This document shows, piece after piece, positions 41,348 through 50,112 of a stretch of DNA of 64,000 bases. The notes beneath the pieces are model-generated. The model did not search any database. It had not been told where the DNA came from and saw only the letters and a program-made list of their open reading frames with translations. Position 1 is the first letter of the stretch. Every line of letters starts with the position of its first letter. The position numbers were made by a program, and so were the translations under genes. Source of the stretch: Lachnospiraceae bacterium (lineage in GTDB: Bacteria; Bacillota; Clostridia; Lachnospirales; Lachnospiraceae); contig JAFUPV010000035.1 of assembly GCA_017472605.1 (NCBI GenBank), positions 1 through 64,000 of the forward strand, written 5' to 3'.

Positions 41348-42216
41348 TTAGGCGTTACGCAGACGAATCCCGGTTTGTCTGGCTGACAGATGAGCCCTCA
41401 GAGGCGAGAAATCGGCAGCAGAAGGAACCGATCATAGGAATCACTGGCCCCGAACCGGAGTACTCACTCTGGTTTGGGGTTTCTTATCTTGCGGAGGACT
41501 GCGAGGCGGTGACGCCGGACTACGCAGAACGTGTCTGGTGCCGTTTTCATGGCGAGGCAGCGGTGATCCTGAAGGGCGAAGGATGGTGTCTGCGTGAGAT
41601 GAAGGAAGAAGATCTGGAAGGCATGGAACAGCTGTATGAAGACCGGGAGGTAAAGCGCTTTTTGCCCTATCCGCTGGGAGAACGTTTCGATTCCGGTGGG
41701 ATTGGATCCGCTGGGACATCTGTATGCAGGGAAGCGCATCGTTTGCAGGACTGGCAGGACTGGCTCCAGGCCTATCGGAGGGAAGTGTATGAGCTGGATG
41801 AACCGGCGATGTGGGTTATTGCAGATGAGAATGACCGGTTTCTCGGACGCCTCGGACTGGAATGGAAAGAGCTGCCGGATGTGACGGCTGAGGAGAATTC
41901 GTGTGATTCTCTGCAGGGGTATTTTCTTGGCTACGCGCTGCTGCCCCGAGCCCGGGGCAAAGGTCTGGCGACAAAGTGCGCAGCATCGCTGCTTGCGGTG
42001 TTGGAGGAACGGTATGGGATTGAAACGGTTTATCTGATCTGTGAAAAAGAAAACCAGGCGTCAATCCGCTGTGCGGGACGCCTGGGCTTTCAGAAATTGT
42101 GCAATTGGAAACCGGCCATGGATTCTGTAAAGGCCGGTACGGCCGGTACACAGCCTTGCGGATTCGATGATGCAGATCAGGAATTCTGTGTGTCTTTCAT
42201 TTCAGTCAGCATCTGA
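41341..42216 (+). CDS. GNAT-family acetyltransferase with N-terminal extension
   Basis: 291 residues. The C-terminal half is a GNAT fold of the RimJ/RimL type: LREMKEEDLEGMEQLYEDREV opens it, FLGYALLPRARGKGLATKCAASLL holds the acetyl-CoA loop (RARGKG), and ENQASIRCAGRLGF is the closing motif. The first 80 residues are unassigned. ATG 41341 overlaps the cyclophilin stop, implying coupling. The 3' end overlaps the convergent plsC-like gene by 40 bases, which is unusual. Substrate unknown. Confidence 0.82.
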   Translation: MLIRRYADESRFVWLTDEPSEARNRQQKEPIIGITGPEPEYSLWFGVSYLAEDCEAVTPDYAERVWCRFHGEAAVILKGEGWCLREMKEEDLEGMEQLYEDREVKRFLPYPLGERFDSGGIGSAGTSVCREAHRLQDWQDWLQAYRREVYELDEPAMWVIADENDRFLGRLGLEWKELPDVTAEENSCDSLQGYFLGYALLPRARGKGLATKCAASLLAVLEERYGIETVYLICEKENQASIRCAGRLGFQKLCNWKPAMDSVKAGTAGTQPCGFDDADQEFCVSFISVSI

Positions 42217-42923
42217 AGAATCACGTTTCTGGTGTAGGCACCGGAAAACTTGCGGCTTTCCCGATCCAGACTTTTCAGATCGATGGGATCACCGATGCGG
42301 ACATGGACATGGGTTGCGCAGACACGGGGGAAGTGGTTCTCGAAGATATCAGCCGTGCGGAGCATGGCAACCGGAATGACCGGACAGCCGCTCTTTTCCG
42401 CAATCTTCAGGCTTCCTTCCTTGAAGTCCAGCATTTCCAGCTCGTCGTTGCTGCGGCTTCTTGTGCCTTCCGGATAGATGCAGATGGAGATTCCGCTTTT
42501 CACCTTCTCAATGCCTGCCAGAATCGTTTTCAGGCCTTCCTTGATGTTTTCACGGTCAAGGAAGAGGCAGTGGATGTATTTCATCCAGAGGGAGAGCAGC
42601 GGGATTTTCAGCGTTTCTTTCTTAGCGACAAAACCGGTAATTCCCGGGAACAGTGTGTAGCTGATGATAATGTCGTAGAAGCTGCGGTGGTTGCCTACAT
42701 AGAGAACCGGCCGGTCGGTCGGAATTTTTTCCTGACCTTCGACGGTCAGCTTCACACCGCTTAAGAACAGGATCACATGGAATGCCCACTGGATCATGTG
42801 GTAGGACACCCGGTCTTTCAGACCGGGATTTTTTTGGCCGATCAGCCAGAGAACGGCTGCCGGGATGCATCCGATCACAAGATAGGATACAACAAAAATT
42901 ACGACTAAGAGAAATCGGATCAT
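42177..42923 (-). CDS. plsC: 1-acyl-sn-glycerol-3-phosphate acyltransferase
   Basis: 248 residues. Acylates lysophosphatidic acid to phosphatidic acid at the membrane. Motif I NHRSFYD (H-x4-D) and motif III YPEGTRSRS are clear; N-terminal hydrophobic segment (FLLVVIFVVSYLVIGCIPAAVLWLIG). The start overlaps the malQ stop by an ATGA-type 4-base overlap, so the two are coupled on the minus strand; the 3' end overlaps the GNAT gene. Confidence 0.92.
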   Translation of the reverse strand: MIRFLLVVIFVVSYLVIGCIPAAVLWLIGQKNPGLKDRVSYHMIQWAFHVILFLSGVKLTVEGQEKIPTDRPVLYVGNHRSFYDIIISYTLFPGITGFVAKKETLKIPLLSLWMKYIHCLFLDRENIKEGLKTILAGIEKVKSGISICIYPEGTRSRSNDELEMLDFKEGSLKIAEKSGCPVIPVAMLRTADIFENHFPRVCATHVHVRIGDPIDLKSLDRESRKFSGAYTRNVILQMLTEMKDTQNS

Positions 42924-44536
42924 ACAGCAGCTCCCTTATCAGCAGATGAATCAACATCCGTCTTGTTTGCATCCGGACCATATTCCTCGTCCAGAGCTTC
43001 TTTCTCATCAACCTCGTCGTCCTCGACCAGCGGCTTGCAGCGGCCGAACAGTTCGGTCATCTGGCGCAGATTTGCGGCAAGAGCCGGCGTCAGGTGATCG
43101 GCGCGGAAACGGAATGCCCAGTTTCCGGCAGCAACGGAAGGTGTGTTCATCCGGCAGTCACTGCCGAAGCCAAGAATGTCCTGGATCGGATAGATGCTGA
43201 ACTTGGCAATGGAGCTCATGGCAGCGCGGATCATGTCATAGTGGACGATGTTGGCATCGGTGTTTAAGTAGCGGCGGATGCGGTCCTGATGCTTCGGCTT
43301 CAGAGACTGGTACCAGCCGTAGGTGGTGTCGTTGTCGTGGGTTCCGGTGTAGCAGATGCAGTTGGAAGAAGTAAAGTGGTGAGGCATGATGTCGTTGTCC
43401 TTCGCGTTTCCGAAAGCGAACTGGAGAACCTTCATGCCGGGCAGGTTGAAGTCATCGCGCAGCTTTTCAACCGGCGGAGTGATGATTCCAAGATCCTCAG
43501 CCCAGATCGGGATGTCCTCACCGAAGGTCTTCTGCATGGCCAGGAACAAATCTTCACATGGTCCCGGCATCCATTTACCTGTCATTGCAGTCTTGGAGCC
43601 GTAGGGGATTGCATAGAACTGCTCAAAACCGCGGAAGTGGTCGATGCGGATGTAGTCAACCATGCGCAGCTGTCCCTGCAGACGGCGCATCCACCATTCA
43701 TAACCGGTTTTCTTATGGTAATCCCAGTCATAGAGCGGATTGCCCCAGAGCTGACCGGTCTTGGAGAAGTAATCCGGCGGAACTCCTGCGACAACTGTGG
43801 GGTAACCTTCCTCATCCAGCAGGAAAAGATCGCGGTTTGCCCAGACATCAGCACTGTCCAGAGCAACAAAGATCGGGATATCGCCGACAATATTGATGTC
43901 ATTGATCATTGCATAGGATTTCAGTGCGTTCCACTGACGGAAGAACAGGAACTGGATGTATTTGTAGTAGGCAATTTCATCGGCCAGCTTCTTGTTCCAT
44001 TTTTCCTTGATCGCTTCGTCCGGATCGCGAAGATCGTCTTCCCATTCCAGCCAGCACTTGCCGCCGTGGGCATCTTTTCCGGCCATGAAAAGAGCGTAAT
44101 CATCCAGCCACTGCGCCTCGTCCTCACAGAACTGGCGGTATGCAGCGAAAACAGAAACGGACGCATGCTCCTTGAAGTAGGAATAGGAGCGGCGCAGGAT
44201 GCGGTTCTTTGCCGGGATTACATCGCCGTAGTAGATGTGATCCGGGGAAAAACGGGGATAATCATTGAGCGCATCTCCTTCCAGCAGACCATCCTTTACC
44301 AGCTCGTCCGGGCTGATCAGAAGCGGCTGTCCGGCGAAGGCGGAGAATGCCTGATATGGGGAATCACCGTAGCCGGTTGGGCCAAGGGGCAGGATCTGCC
44401 AGATCGACTGACCGGCGCCTACCAGAAAATTGATGAAATCGTAGGCACCTTTGCCAAAGTCGCCGATGCCGTAAGGAGACGGAAGGCTGGTCGGATGGGC
44501 CAGGATTCCGGAATAACGCGGAGATAATTCTTTCAT
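42920..44536 (-). CDS. malQ: 4-alpha-glucanotransferase
   Basis: 538 residues (GH77; family about 500). Transfers alpha-1,4-glucan segments between maltodextrins in glycogen/maltose metabolism. LPSPYGIGDFGKGAYDFI at the N-terminus, DYIRIDHFRG with the nucleophile Asp, PIWAEDLGIITP with the acid/base Glu, and CYTGTHDNDTTYGWY. A non-homologous acidic 30-residue tail (EDDEVDEKEALDEEYGPD) extends the C-terminus. ATG 44536 has AGGAGG upstream. Fits with glgC/glgD 6 kb away. Confidence 0.95.
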   Translation of the reverse strand: MKELSPRYSGILAHPTSLPSPYGIGDFGKGAYDFINFLVGAGQSIWQILPLGPTGYGDSPYQAFSAFAGQPLLISPDELVKDGLLEGDALNDYPRFSPDHIYYGDVIPAKNRILRRSYSYFKEHASVSVFAAYRQFCEDEAQWLDDYALFMAGKDAHGGKCWLEWEDDLRDPDEAIKEKWNKKLADEIAYYKYIQFLFFRQWNALKSYAMINDINIVGDIPIFVALDSADVWANRDLFLLDEEGYPTVVAGVPPDYFSKTGQLWGNPLYDWDYHKKTGYEWWMRRLQGQLRMVDYIRIDHFRGFEQFYAIPYGSKTAMTGKWMPGPCEDLFLAMQKTFGEDIPIWAEDLGIITPPVEKLRDDFNLPGMKVLQFAFGNAKDNDIMPHHFTSSNCICYTGTHDNDTTYGWYQSLKPKHQDRIRRYLNTDANIVHYDMIRAAMSSIAKFSIYPIQDILGFGSDCRMNTPSVAAGNWAFRFRADHLTPALAANLRQMTELFGRCKPLVEDDEVDEKEALDEEYGPDANKTDVDSSADKGAAV

Positions 44537-44592
44537 TTGAGTCCTCCTGAAGTATTTTTTTGCGGGAAATAGTCCAGCGTTTTCTTCTGTTT

Positions 44593-44621
44593 AGTATACC
44601 ATTCGAGTGGGGTGGAGTCAA
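44593..44621 (-). promoter_or_regulatory. Promoter of malQ-plsC
   Basis: Minus strand TTGACT (44616-44621), 17-base spacer, TATACT (44593-44598). Confidence 0.7.
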
Positions 44622-44630
44622 TGGACGGAA

Positions 44631-44666
44631 GAAAAAAAGAAGAACCCGGGCCCGCCAGGTTCTTCT
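44631..44666 (-). terminator. Terminator after PRPP synthetase gene
   Basis: On the minus strand AGAAGAACC / GGTTCTTCT with an 11-base loop followed by TTTTTTT. Confidence 0.9.
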
Positions 44667-44685
44667 GCGTGATCAGTGAAAACGA

Positions 44686-45855
44686 TTATTTCCCTCTGTG
44701 CTTACTTAAAAGTGCATTGATCCGGTCAGTCGGAATCAGCAGATCATGCAGGGAAACATTGTGGTTCAGATGATCAATGATTAATGCAATGTACTTGCTC
44801 AGGTCAACATCCACATAGTACGGACGGGAGAGCAGCTCCGGCTTCTGATAAATCAGATTCGTCGTCAGGATCCGGTCAATGATGCCCTGCTCATAAGCGG
44901 CGTCAATCTTGTCCAGTCCGTTGGTGAACAGACCGAAGGTGGCAGCCACGAACACGCGGCGTGCTTTTCTGCGCTTCAGCTCCTTTGCAACATCCAGGAT
45001 GCTGTCGCCGGAGGAAATCATGTCATCGAGAATGAAAACATCCTTGTTTTCCACATTGGTTCCAAGGAACTCATGGGCAACGATGGGATTATTTCCGTCA
45101 ACGAGTGTAGTGTAGTCGCGGCGCTTGTAGAACATACCCATGTCTACGCCGAGATAGTTTGCCATCTGGACTGCACGGCCCATTCCGCCTTCATCCGGGC
45201 TGATTACCATCAGATTGCTGCTGTCAACGATCAGATCCGGCTCGGCACGCAGAAGTGCTTTAATGAACTGGTAGACACAGGGAACGCTTTCAAAACCGCC
45301 AAGCGGGATTGAGTTCTGTACTCTTGCATCGTGGGCGTCAAAGGTGATGATGTTGGAAACACCCATTCTGGTCAGCTCCTGAAGCGCCATTGCACAGTCC
45401 AGGGACTCTCTGCTGGTGCGTTTGTGCTGACGGCTTTCATAGAGGAACGGCATGATCACATTGATTCGTCTTGCTTTGCCTTCAACAGCAGCAATGATAC
45501 GCTTCAGATCCTGATAGTGGTCATCCGGAGACATGTGGTTGGTGTAACGACCGATCGGGTAGGTCAGACTGTAGTTGCAGACATCAACCAGCAGATACAA
45601 GTCGCATCCGCGGACGGATTCCTCAATGACACCTTTTCCTTCGCCGGAACCGAAACGGGGCGTTTTTGCTTTGATGATATAGCTGTCTTTGCAGTAATCG
45701 CTGAAATGGATTGTGGAGGCGTGAACATTGTCACGATCATTTCTCCATTTCACAAGGTAGTCATTCACTTTGCTGCCGAGAGCGGTACAGCTGCTTAACG
45801 GGATCAGTCCCAGCGTACCGAAAGGAATCGTATCGAGATTTGGTTTGTTTGACAT
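44686..45855 (-). CDS. prs: Ribose-phosphate pyrophosphokinase (PRPP synthetase)
   Basis: 389 residues from the start at 45855 (GGAGG five bases upstream); the frame upstream to 45888 lacks a site. Makes PRPP from ribose-5-phosphate and ATP. FILDDMISSGDSILDVAKEL is the PRPP-binding loop of type I phosphoribosyltransferases, and FLYESRQHKRTSRESLD plus VITFDAHDARVQNSIP carry the ATP and metal residues. About 70 residues longer than the common 315-residue form, as in a long form seen in Clostridia. A strong terminator follows. Confidence 0.92.
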   Translation of the reverse strand: MSNKPNLDTIPFGTLGLIPLSSCTALGSKVNDYLVKWRNDRDNVHASTIHFSDYCKDSYIIKAKTPRFGSGEGKGVIEESVRGCDLYLLVDVCNYSLTYPIGRYTNHMSPDDHYQDLKRIIAAVEGKARRINVIMPFLYESRQHKRTSRESLDCAMALQELTRMGVSNIITFDAHDARVQNSIPLGGFESVPCVYQFIKALLRAEPDLIVDSSNLMVISPDEGGMGRAVQMANYLGVDMGMFYKRRDYTTLVDGNNPIVAHEFLGTNVENKDVFILDDMISSGDSILDVAKELKRRKARRVFVAATFGLFTNGLDKIDAAYEQGIIDRILTTNLIYQKPELLSRPYYVDVDLSKYIALIIDHLNHNVSLHDLLIPTDRINALLSKHRGK

Positions 45856-45951
45856 AAGTTCCTCCATCTTTTGAACATTGGTAATCATTAATGTCTATCT
45901 TAAGCATGACTGTAGCTGACGCGCACATTTTACCATACTTATCGACTGGAA

Positions 45952-46944
45952 TCAAGGCTTTCTTGAAGGCCTGCTGAATTTTTTGACGATTCGGATGTCA
46001 TCTCCGTAGAGCGGAAAGATCCGATAGCTGGAGAGAAGGCGCGATGCTATTCGCTCGGAATAAACGGTGCGGAGTTCGTTGACCTTCAGGTTGGTGGAAA
46101 TGATCGTACAGCGGCGGTTTAGCAGCCGGTCATTGATGCAGTGGAAAAACTGACTGGCCGTAAACGAGGTAATGAGCTCCGTGCCGAGATCATCGATGAT
46201 CAGCAGATCACAGTCCAGGATATACTGGGAATCGCAGCTGTCGCTGTCTTCCTGAAATCCGCTTCCCAGCCGCTCAAACAGCTCGACGGCGGAAATGGAC
46301 ATCACGGAATAGCACTGGTTCAGCACTTCCCTGGCGATGCAGTTGGTCAGGAACGTTTTTCCCACACCGGTGGTTCCTGTGAATAGGAGATTGCCGCAGC
46401 CGGGCTTGAAGGAGCGGGCATAGCGGTAACACTCGGTTGCCACGTCGCGCATGTAGGAATAGTTGCTCTTTCCTCCCAGCTCCGGGTTTGGATCCTGAGA
46501 ATAGTAATCCAGCTTCAGGGTATTGAAATTTTCTTCCTGAAGGATGTGCTGCAGGTGAGACTGGGAATAGAGAAGATCAATGCCAGCCTGTTCGAAGCAG
46601 TGGCATTTCCGGCTGCCGATGTAGCCGGTATCCTTACAGTCCGGACAGGTATAGCGGACTTCCAGGTCAGCCGGAGTGCAGCCAAGCTGACTCAGCAGAT
46701 CCTCCCGCTCGTTTCGAAGCGCAAGGAGGCGTTCCCTGCAGCGGGCGCTTTCGCCGCCCGGTCCTGTCAGAGAGGCACGGGTCAGATCCGCGCTGGCGGA
46801 CTGGATCTGTGAGGTCAGTTCCTCCAGGCGGGGAGATTTGTCGTAGAGCTTCTGCAGACGGTCCTGCTGCTCGTGGATCGCAGCGAAACGCCGGCGGCTG
46901 TATTCTCGCATAATCTGGTCATATTGGGAATTTTTCAGTGCCAT
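45952..46944 (-). CDS. DnaI/DnaC-like helicase loader ATPase
   Basis: 330 residues. Loads the replicative helicase at the origin or at stalled forks. N-terminal coiled helical part, then a zinc module CPDCKDTGYIGSRKCHC (about 99-115), Walker A GTTGVGKTFL, Walker B LLIIDDLGTE, and sensor segment TIISTNLKVNEL. ATG 46944 has AAAGGAG upstream. Directly downstream of dnaD, 22 bases apart, so helicase loading is encoded as a unit. Confidence 0.92.
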   Translation of the reverse strand: MALKNSQYDQIMREYSRRRFAAIHEQQDRLQKLYDKSPRLEELTSQIQSASADLTRASLTGPGGESARCRERLLALRNEREDLLSQLGCTPADLEVRYTCPDCKDTGYIGSRKCHCFEQAGIDLLYSQSHLQHILQEENFNTLKLDYYSQDPNPELGGKSNYSYMRDVATECYRYARSFKPGCGNLLFTGTTGVGKTFLTNCIAREVLNQCYSVMSISAVELFERLGSGFQEDSDSCDSQYILDCDLLIIDDLGTELITSFTASQFFHCINDRLLNRRCTIISTNLKVNELRTVYSERIASRLLSSYRIFPLYGDDIRIVKKFSRPSRKP

Positions 46945-46966
46945 GGGATTCTCCTTTCCGGCAGGA

Positions 46967-48100
46967 TTACTGCTTGTCCTCCTGACTTCTCAGCTGACTC
47001 AGGATCAGTGCTTCATAGTCGGTATCACGCTCCTCAAAGTTGTGGAATTGCTTCGCGCTTCGTGAGATCTCTACCGGGCGCTTCTGAGCTGCATTGCGCT
47101 TTCTGTGCTGAAGATCGGCGGCATCGACCTGGGCCGGTGTCGTGATCTTGTCCCGGTTCCAGGCGGAAAGGATCCGGTCGGCATAGGCGAACTGGTTGGA
47201 ACTGGTATTGGCTGCCGTTCTTGTGCAGGCAAGAAGGATCATCTCCTGAGAAAAACCAAAATCGCGGGACCATTTGCGGATCAGCTCCTGTTCCGACGGA
47301 TTCGGGTCGCGTTTGGATTTCAGGCCGAAGGCCTTCATGATGCCGCTGACGAGAGAATTCTTTGCCTGGCTGTATTCCCTTGCCTGTTCCGACGATGTAA
47401 TTCCTTCGGAGAACCAGCCGGAGGCAACCGTGTCAAAATAGCGGAACGAAGGCTGACCGGGCTGGCACTGAACCGCGCAGTATTCCAGCAGACATTCCAG
47501 AATATCGATGGAGCAGTTGAAGTTCACATACCAGTAACCGAGGCGCATCACGGAATCCGGTGACAGCGGTGTGCCGAAGCTCTGTTCGGTCATGAAGACA
47601 AAACCCTGGAAATCCAGATCGTTTTCCAGAGAAGCCGTCTCTCTTGCCGTCAGATCTCTTGGTGTCCGGCGCGAAACCTGCTGTGCTTCTTTGCGGGACG
47701 CGTAGGATGGAGCGCTGTCAGAGGGGTGGGAATCAGGCGCAGAAGCAGCAGAAGTGCTGCGCTGCTGCGCAGATGTTTTTCCCGCTTCCTGGGAACGGGA
47801 CCCGTCCGGATCGAGGAACGCAACCGCTTCCAGGATGTGGTCTGAGTTGAAGCTCAGCTGGAGAACTCCGGCTTTCTCCCAGTAGGTGAGTGAACGAAGC
47901 AGATCCTTCTCGGAAAGCTCCAGTGAATCGGAAAGGGAGGCGAGGGAGATATCCGAATCTGCTTTTGTTAATTGACGGAGCAGATAGAGGAAAACCTTGA
48001 GATCATCGCCTCTGGAATGGGGAACATAGGTGTCGATGAAGACGCCCGGAAGGATCAGGGAGTCGTTTGTCATCCGGTTAACTAATTGAAGAACTGCCAT
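46967..48100 (-). CDS. dnaD: DnaD-domain replication initiation protein
   Basis: 377 residues. An N-terminal winged-helix DnaD-like part (LPGVFIDTYVPHSRGDDLKVFLYLLRQL; LELSEKDLLRSLTYWEKAGVL), a Ser/Ala-rich variable linker (about 120-165), and a C-terminal DnaB_2/DnaD segment (SMGYWYVNFNCSIDILECLLEYC-like and SAWNRDKITTPAQV). Acts with DnaI in primosome assembly. Start at 48100 with AGGTGAT upstream. Own promoter with DnaA boxes in front. Confidence 0.9.
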   Translation of the reverse strand: MAVLQLVNRMTNDSLILPGVFIDTYVPHSRGDDLKVFLYLLRQLTKADSDISLASLSDSLELSEKDLLRSLTYWEKAGVLQLSFNSDHILEAVAFLDPDGSRSQEAGKTSAQQRSTSAASAPDSHPSDSAPSYASRKEAQQVSRRTPRDLTARETASLENDLDFQGFVFMTEQSFGTPLSPDSVMRLGYWYVNFNCSIDILECLLEYCAVQCQPGQPSFRYFDTVASGWFSEGITSSEQAREYSQAKNSLVSGIMKAFGLKSKRDPNPSEQELIRKWSRDFGFSQEMILLACTRTAANTSSNQFAYADRILSAWNRDKITTPAQVDAADLQHRKRNAAQKRPVEISRSAKQFHNFEERDTDYEALILSQLRSQEDKQ

Positions 48101-48138
48101 GATTGATCACCTGCTTATACATTTTGTGTGTTTTTTTT

Positions 48139-48167
48139 ACTATAGCATACTTTCTTTTTTTTGAAAA
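48139..48167 (-). promoter_or_regulatory. Promoter of dnaD-dnaI
   Basis: Minus strand TTTTCA (48162-48167), 17-base A-rich spacer, TATAGT (48139-48144), about 40 bases before dnaD. Confidence 0.65.
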
Positions 48168-48179
48168 GGGGTGGCGGGG

Positions 48180-48378
48180 TGTGGATGATTTTGGGATAAA
48201 AAATGTGGATAATGTGGATAACTTTTGTTTTACATGGTAAACGAAAATGCGAAAATTGCAAATAAGTTAGCAAAATGGGGGATTTCGACGAATTTACTTA
48301 ATCTGCATTCAGAGAAAAAGTAATCCCCAGTCTTATCCACGGAAAGTTCGGGGATAAGATTGGGGATAATGTGGATAA
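48180..48378. promoter_or_regulatory. DnaA-box cluster between murC and dnaD
   Basis: TGTGGATAA (perfect DnaA box, reverse orientation) at 48204-48212, 48213-48221 and 48370-48378; one-mismatch forms at 48180-48188 (TGTGGATGA) and 48333-48341 (TTATCCACG); GGGGATAA variants at about 48351 and 48362. Flanked by AT-rich DNA. The cluster fills the whole gap upstream of the dnaD -35 and ends exactly at the murC stop. Confidence 0.75.
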
Positions 48379-49761
48379 CTATAGATTTAGAAGAGATTCT
48401 CCAATAGTTACAACGTCTCCGGCACCCATTGTTATCAACAAATCGTTGGGGACACAATTTTCCAAAATAAAATTCTCAATTTCGTCAAAGGTTTCCAGAT
48501 AGTGAACCGGTGTGCCAAGTGCTTCGAGGCGCAGACGGATGTCGTCAGAGCTGATGCCGAGGGTGTCAGTTTCACGGGCCGGATAGATTCTGGCGAGTAT
48601 GACTTCGTCCGCCAGGGAAAGAGACTGGGCAAACTCATCAAGAAACGCTTTGGTACGGGTGTAGGTATGGGGCTGGAACACGCACCAGACCTTGTTGAAC
48701 GGACATTTTTTTGCTGCCTTCAGCGTAACGGCAATCTCCTGGGGATGGTGGGCGTAATCGTCAATGATGGTAACACCTTTCAGCTCACCTTTCTTCTCAA
48801 AACGGCGTTTGGTTCCGGTAAAACGCAGGAGACCGGCGCGGATGGATTCCGTCGGAATCAGAAGAGAGCGGCCAAGGGCGATGGTTGCCAGCGCATTGTA
48901 AACATTATGTTCGCCCGGGACATTCAGGGAGAAGAGACCAAGATCCCCTTCTGTTTTGTGGATGACACGGAAGGTCGGGTGGGCCAGCGCATCATAGGTG
49001 ATGTCGGCTGCCTGATAGTCGCAGAAAGCTGCATGGCCGACTGTGATCACCGGACAGGACGCATGGGCAGTCAGTTCGCTGACATCTTTGATGTCTCCGT
49101 TGATGATCAGAAGACCATCGGAAGGAAGCAGACGGATAAAAGCGGCAAAAGAGCTGCGGATATCATCCAGATCCTTGAAGAAATCCAGGTGATCGGCTTC
49201 TACATTGAGAATTACCTCGACGGTCGGGTGGAAGGAAAGAAAGCTGTTGGTATATTCACAGGCTTCGGTAACGAAGAGCCCGGATTTTCCGACACGGATG
49301 TTTCCGCCGATGGTGGGAAGGATTCCTCCGACAGAGACAGTCGGATCAAGATCGGCTGCAAGGAGAACTTCCGTTACCATGGAGGTGGTTGTTGTCTTCC
49401 CATGTGTTCCCGCAATATTAATAGAAGTTTTGTAGTTCAGCATCAGCTGTCCAAGCAGTTCTGCTCTGGTCAGCATCGGGATGTTTCTGGAAACGGCTGC
49501 GGCATACTCCGGATTGTCGGGGTGGATCGCAGCGGTGTAGACAATCACGTCAGTATCGTCTGGAATGTTGTCAGCTGCCTGCGGGTAGCGGATTTTGGCA
49601 CCCTGATCGGCCAGATGATCCGTCAGGGGAGATTCCTTTGCGTCGGAACCGCTGACACAGAAGCCTTCTTCCAGCAGAATCTGCGCCAGTCCGCTCATGC
49701 TGATGCCGCCGATTCCGATGAAGTGAATGTGACATGGTTTTTCAAAGTTGATCTGATACAT
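48379..49761 (-). CDS. murC: UDP-N-acetylmuramate--L-alanine ligase
   Basis: 460 residues; adds L-Ala to UDP-MurNAc in peptidoglycan synthesis. GIGGISMSGLAQILL (UDP-binding), AGTHGKTTTTSM (ATP P-loop), EACEYTNSFL, LNVEADHLDFF and DDYAHHPQEI are all family signatures. Start at 49761 has TGGAGG upstream. The stop codon abuts the DnaA-box cluster. Confidence 0.96.
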   Translation of the reverse strand: MYQINFEKPCHIHFIGIGGISMSGLAQILLEEGFCVSGSDAKESPLTDHLADQGAKIRYPQAADNIPDDTDVIVYTAAIHPDNPEYAAAVSRNIPMLTRAELLGQLMLNYKTSINIAGTHGKTTTTSMVTEVLLAADLDPTVSVGGILPTIGGNIRVGKSGLFVTEACEYTNSFLSFHPTVEVILNVEADHLDFFKDLDDIRSSFAAFIRLLPSDGLLIINGDIKDVSELTAHASCPVITVGHAAFCDYQAADITYDALAHPTFRVIHKTEGDLGLFSLNVPGEHNVYNALATIALGRSLLIPTESIRAGLLRFTGTKRRFEKKGELKGVTIIDDYAHHPQEIAVTLKAAKKCPFNKVWCVFQPHTYTRTKAFLDEFAQSLSLADEVILARIYPARETDTLGISSDDIRLRLEALGTPVHYLETFDEIENFILENCVPNDLLITMGAGDVVTIGESLLNL

Positions 49762-49869
49762 GATATTCCTCCAGTCTTGTCAGACAGACAAGAAATTTTA
49801 CTGAATTCTGATTGGATCGCTGTAATTGGTTCCGGAAATCCGGAAACAGTACAAATCGGTACTAATTTA

Positions 49870-49897
49870 AGTATACTCAAAATCGTTTTCTTGTAAA
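49870..49897 (-). promoter_or_regulatory. Promoter of murC
   Basis: Minus strand TTTACA (49892-49897), 16-base spacer, TATACT (49870-49875). The rest of the 351-base divergent gap shows no gene. Confidence 0.6.
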
Positions 49898-49988
49898 GCT
49901 TTTTCTTCTCGTTTCCCCACCGGATAGCAATACATATTGTATAAAATTGCCAAAAAAGAAAAAGGCAAAAATAAATTTATTATTATTA

Positions 49989-50017
49989 TTCACATTTCCT
50001 GAAAAGCGTGGTATACT
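49989..50017 (+). promoter_or_regulatory. Promoter of glgC-glgD-spoVG
   Basis: TTCACA (49989-49994), 17-base spacer, TATACT (50012-50017). Confidence 0.6.
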
Positions 50018-50112
50018 GGAGTGAGTGAAACAGTTATGTTAAGCTGAACATCTGATCATGCCCGTGGCAGAAGATCTGATGAAATAGTGACAGAATAAGG
50101 GGTGATTTTGTA

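Noticed and set aside
48180-48378. Chromosomal origin of replication (oriC)
   Set aside because: DnaA boxes are present, but no dnaA or dnaN is near; the location in front of dnaD favours regulation or titration.
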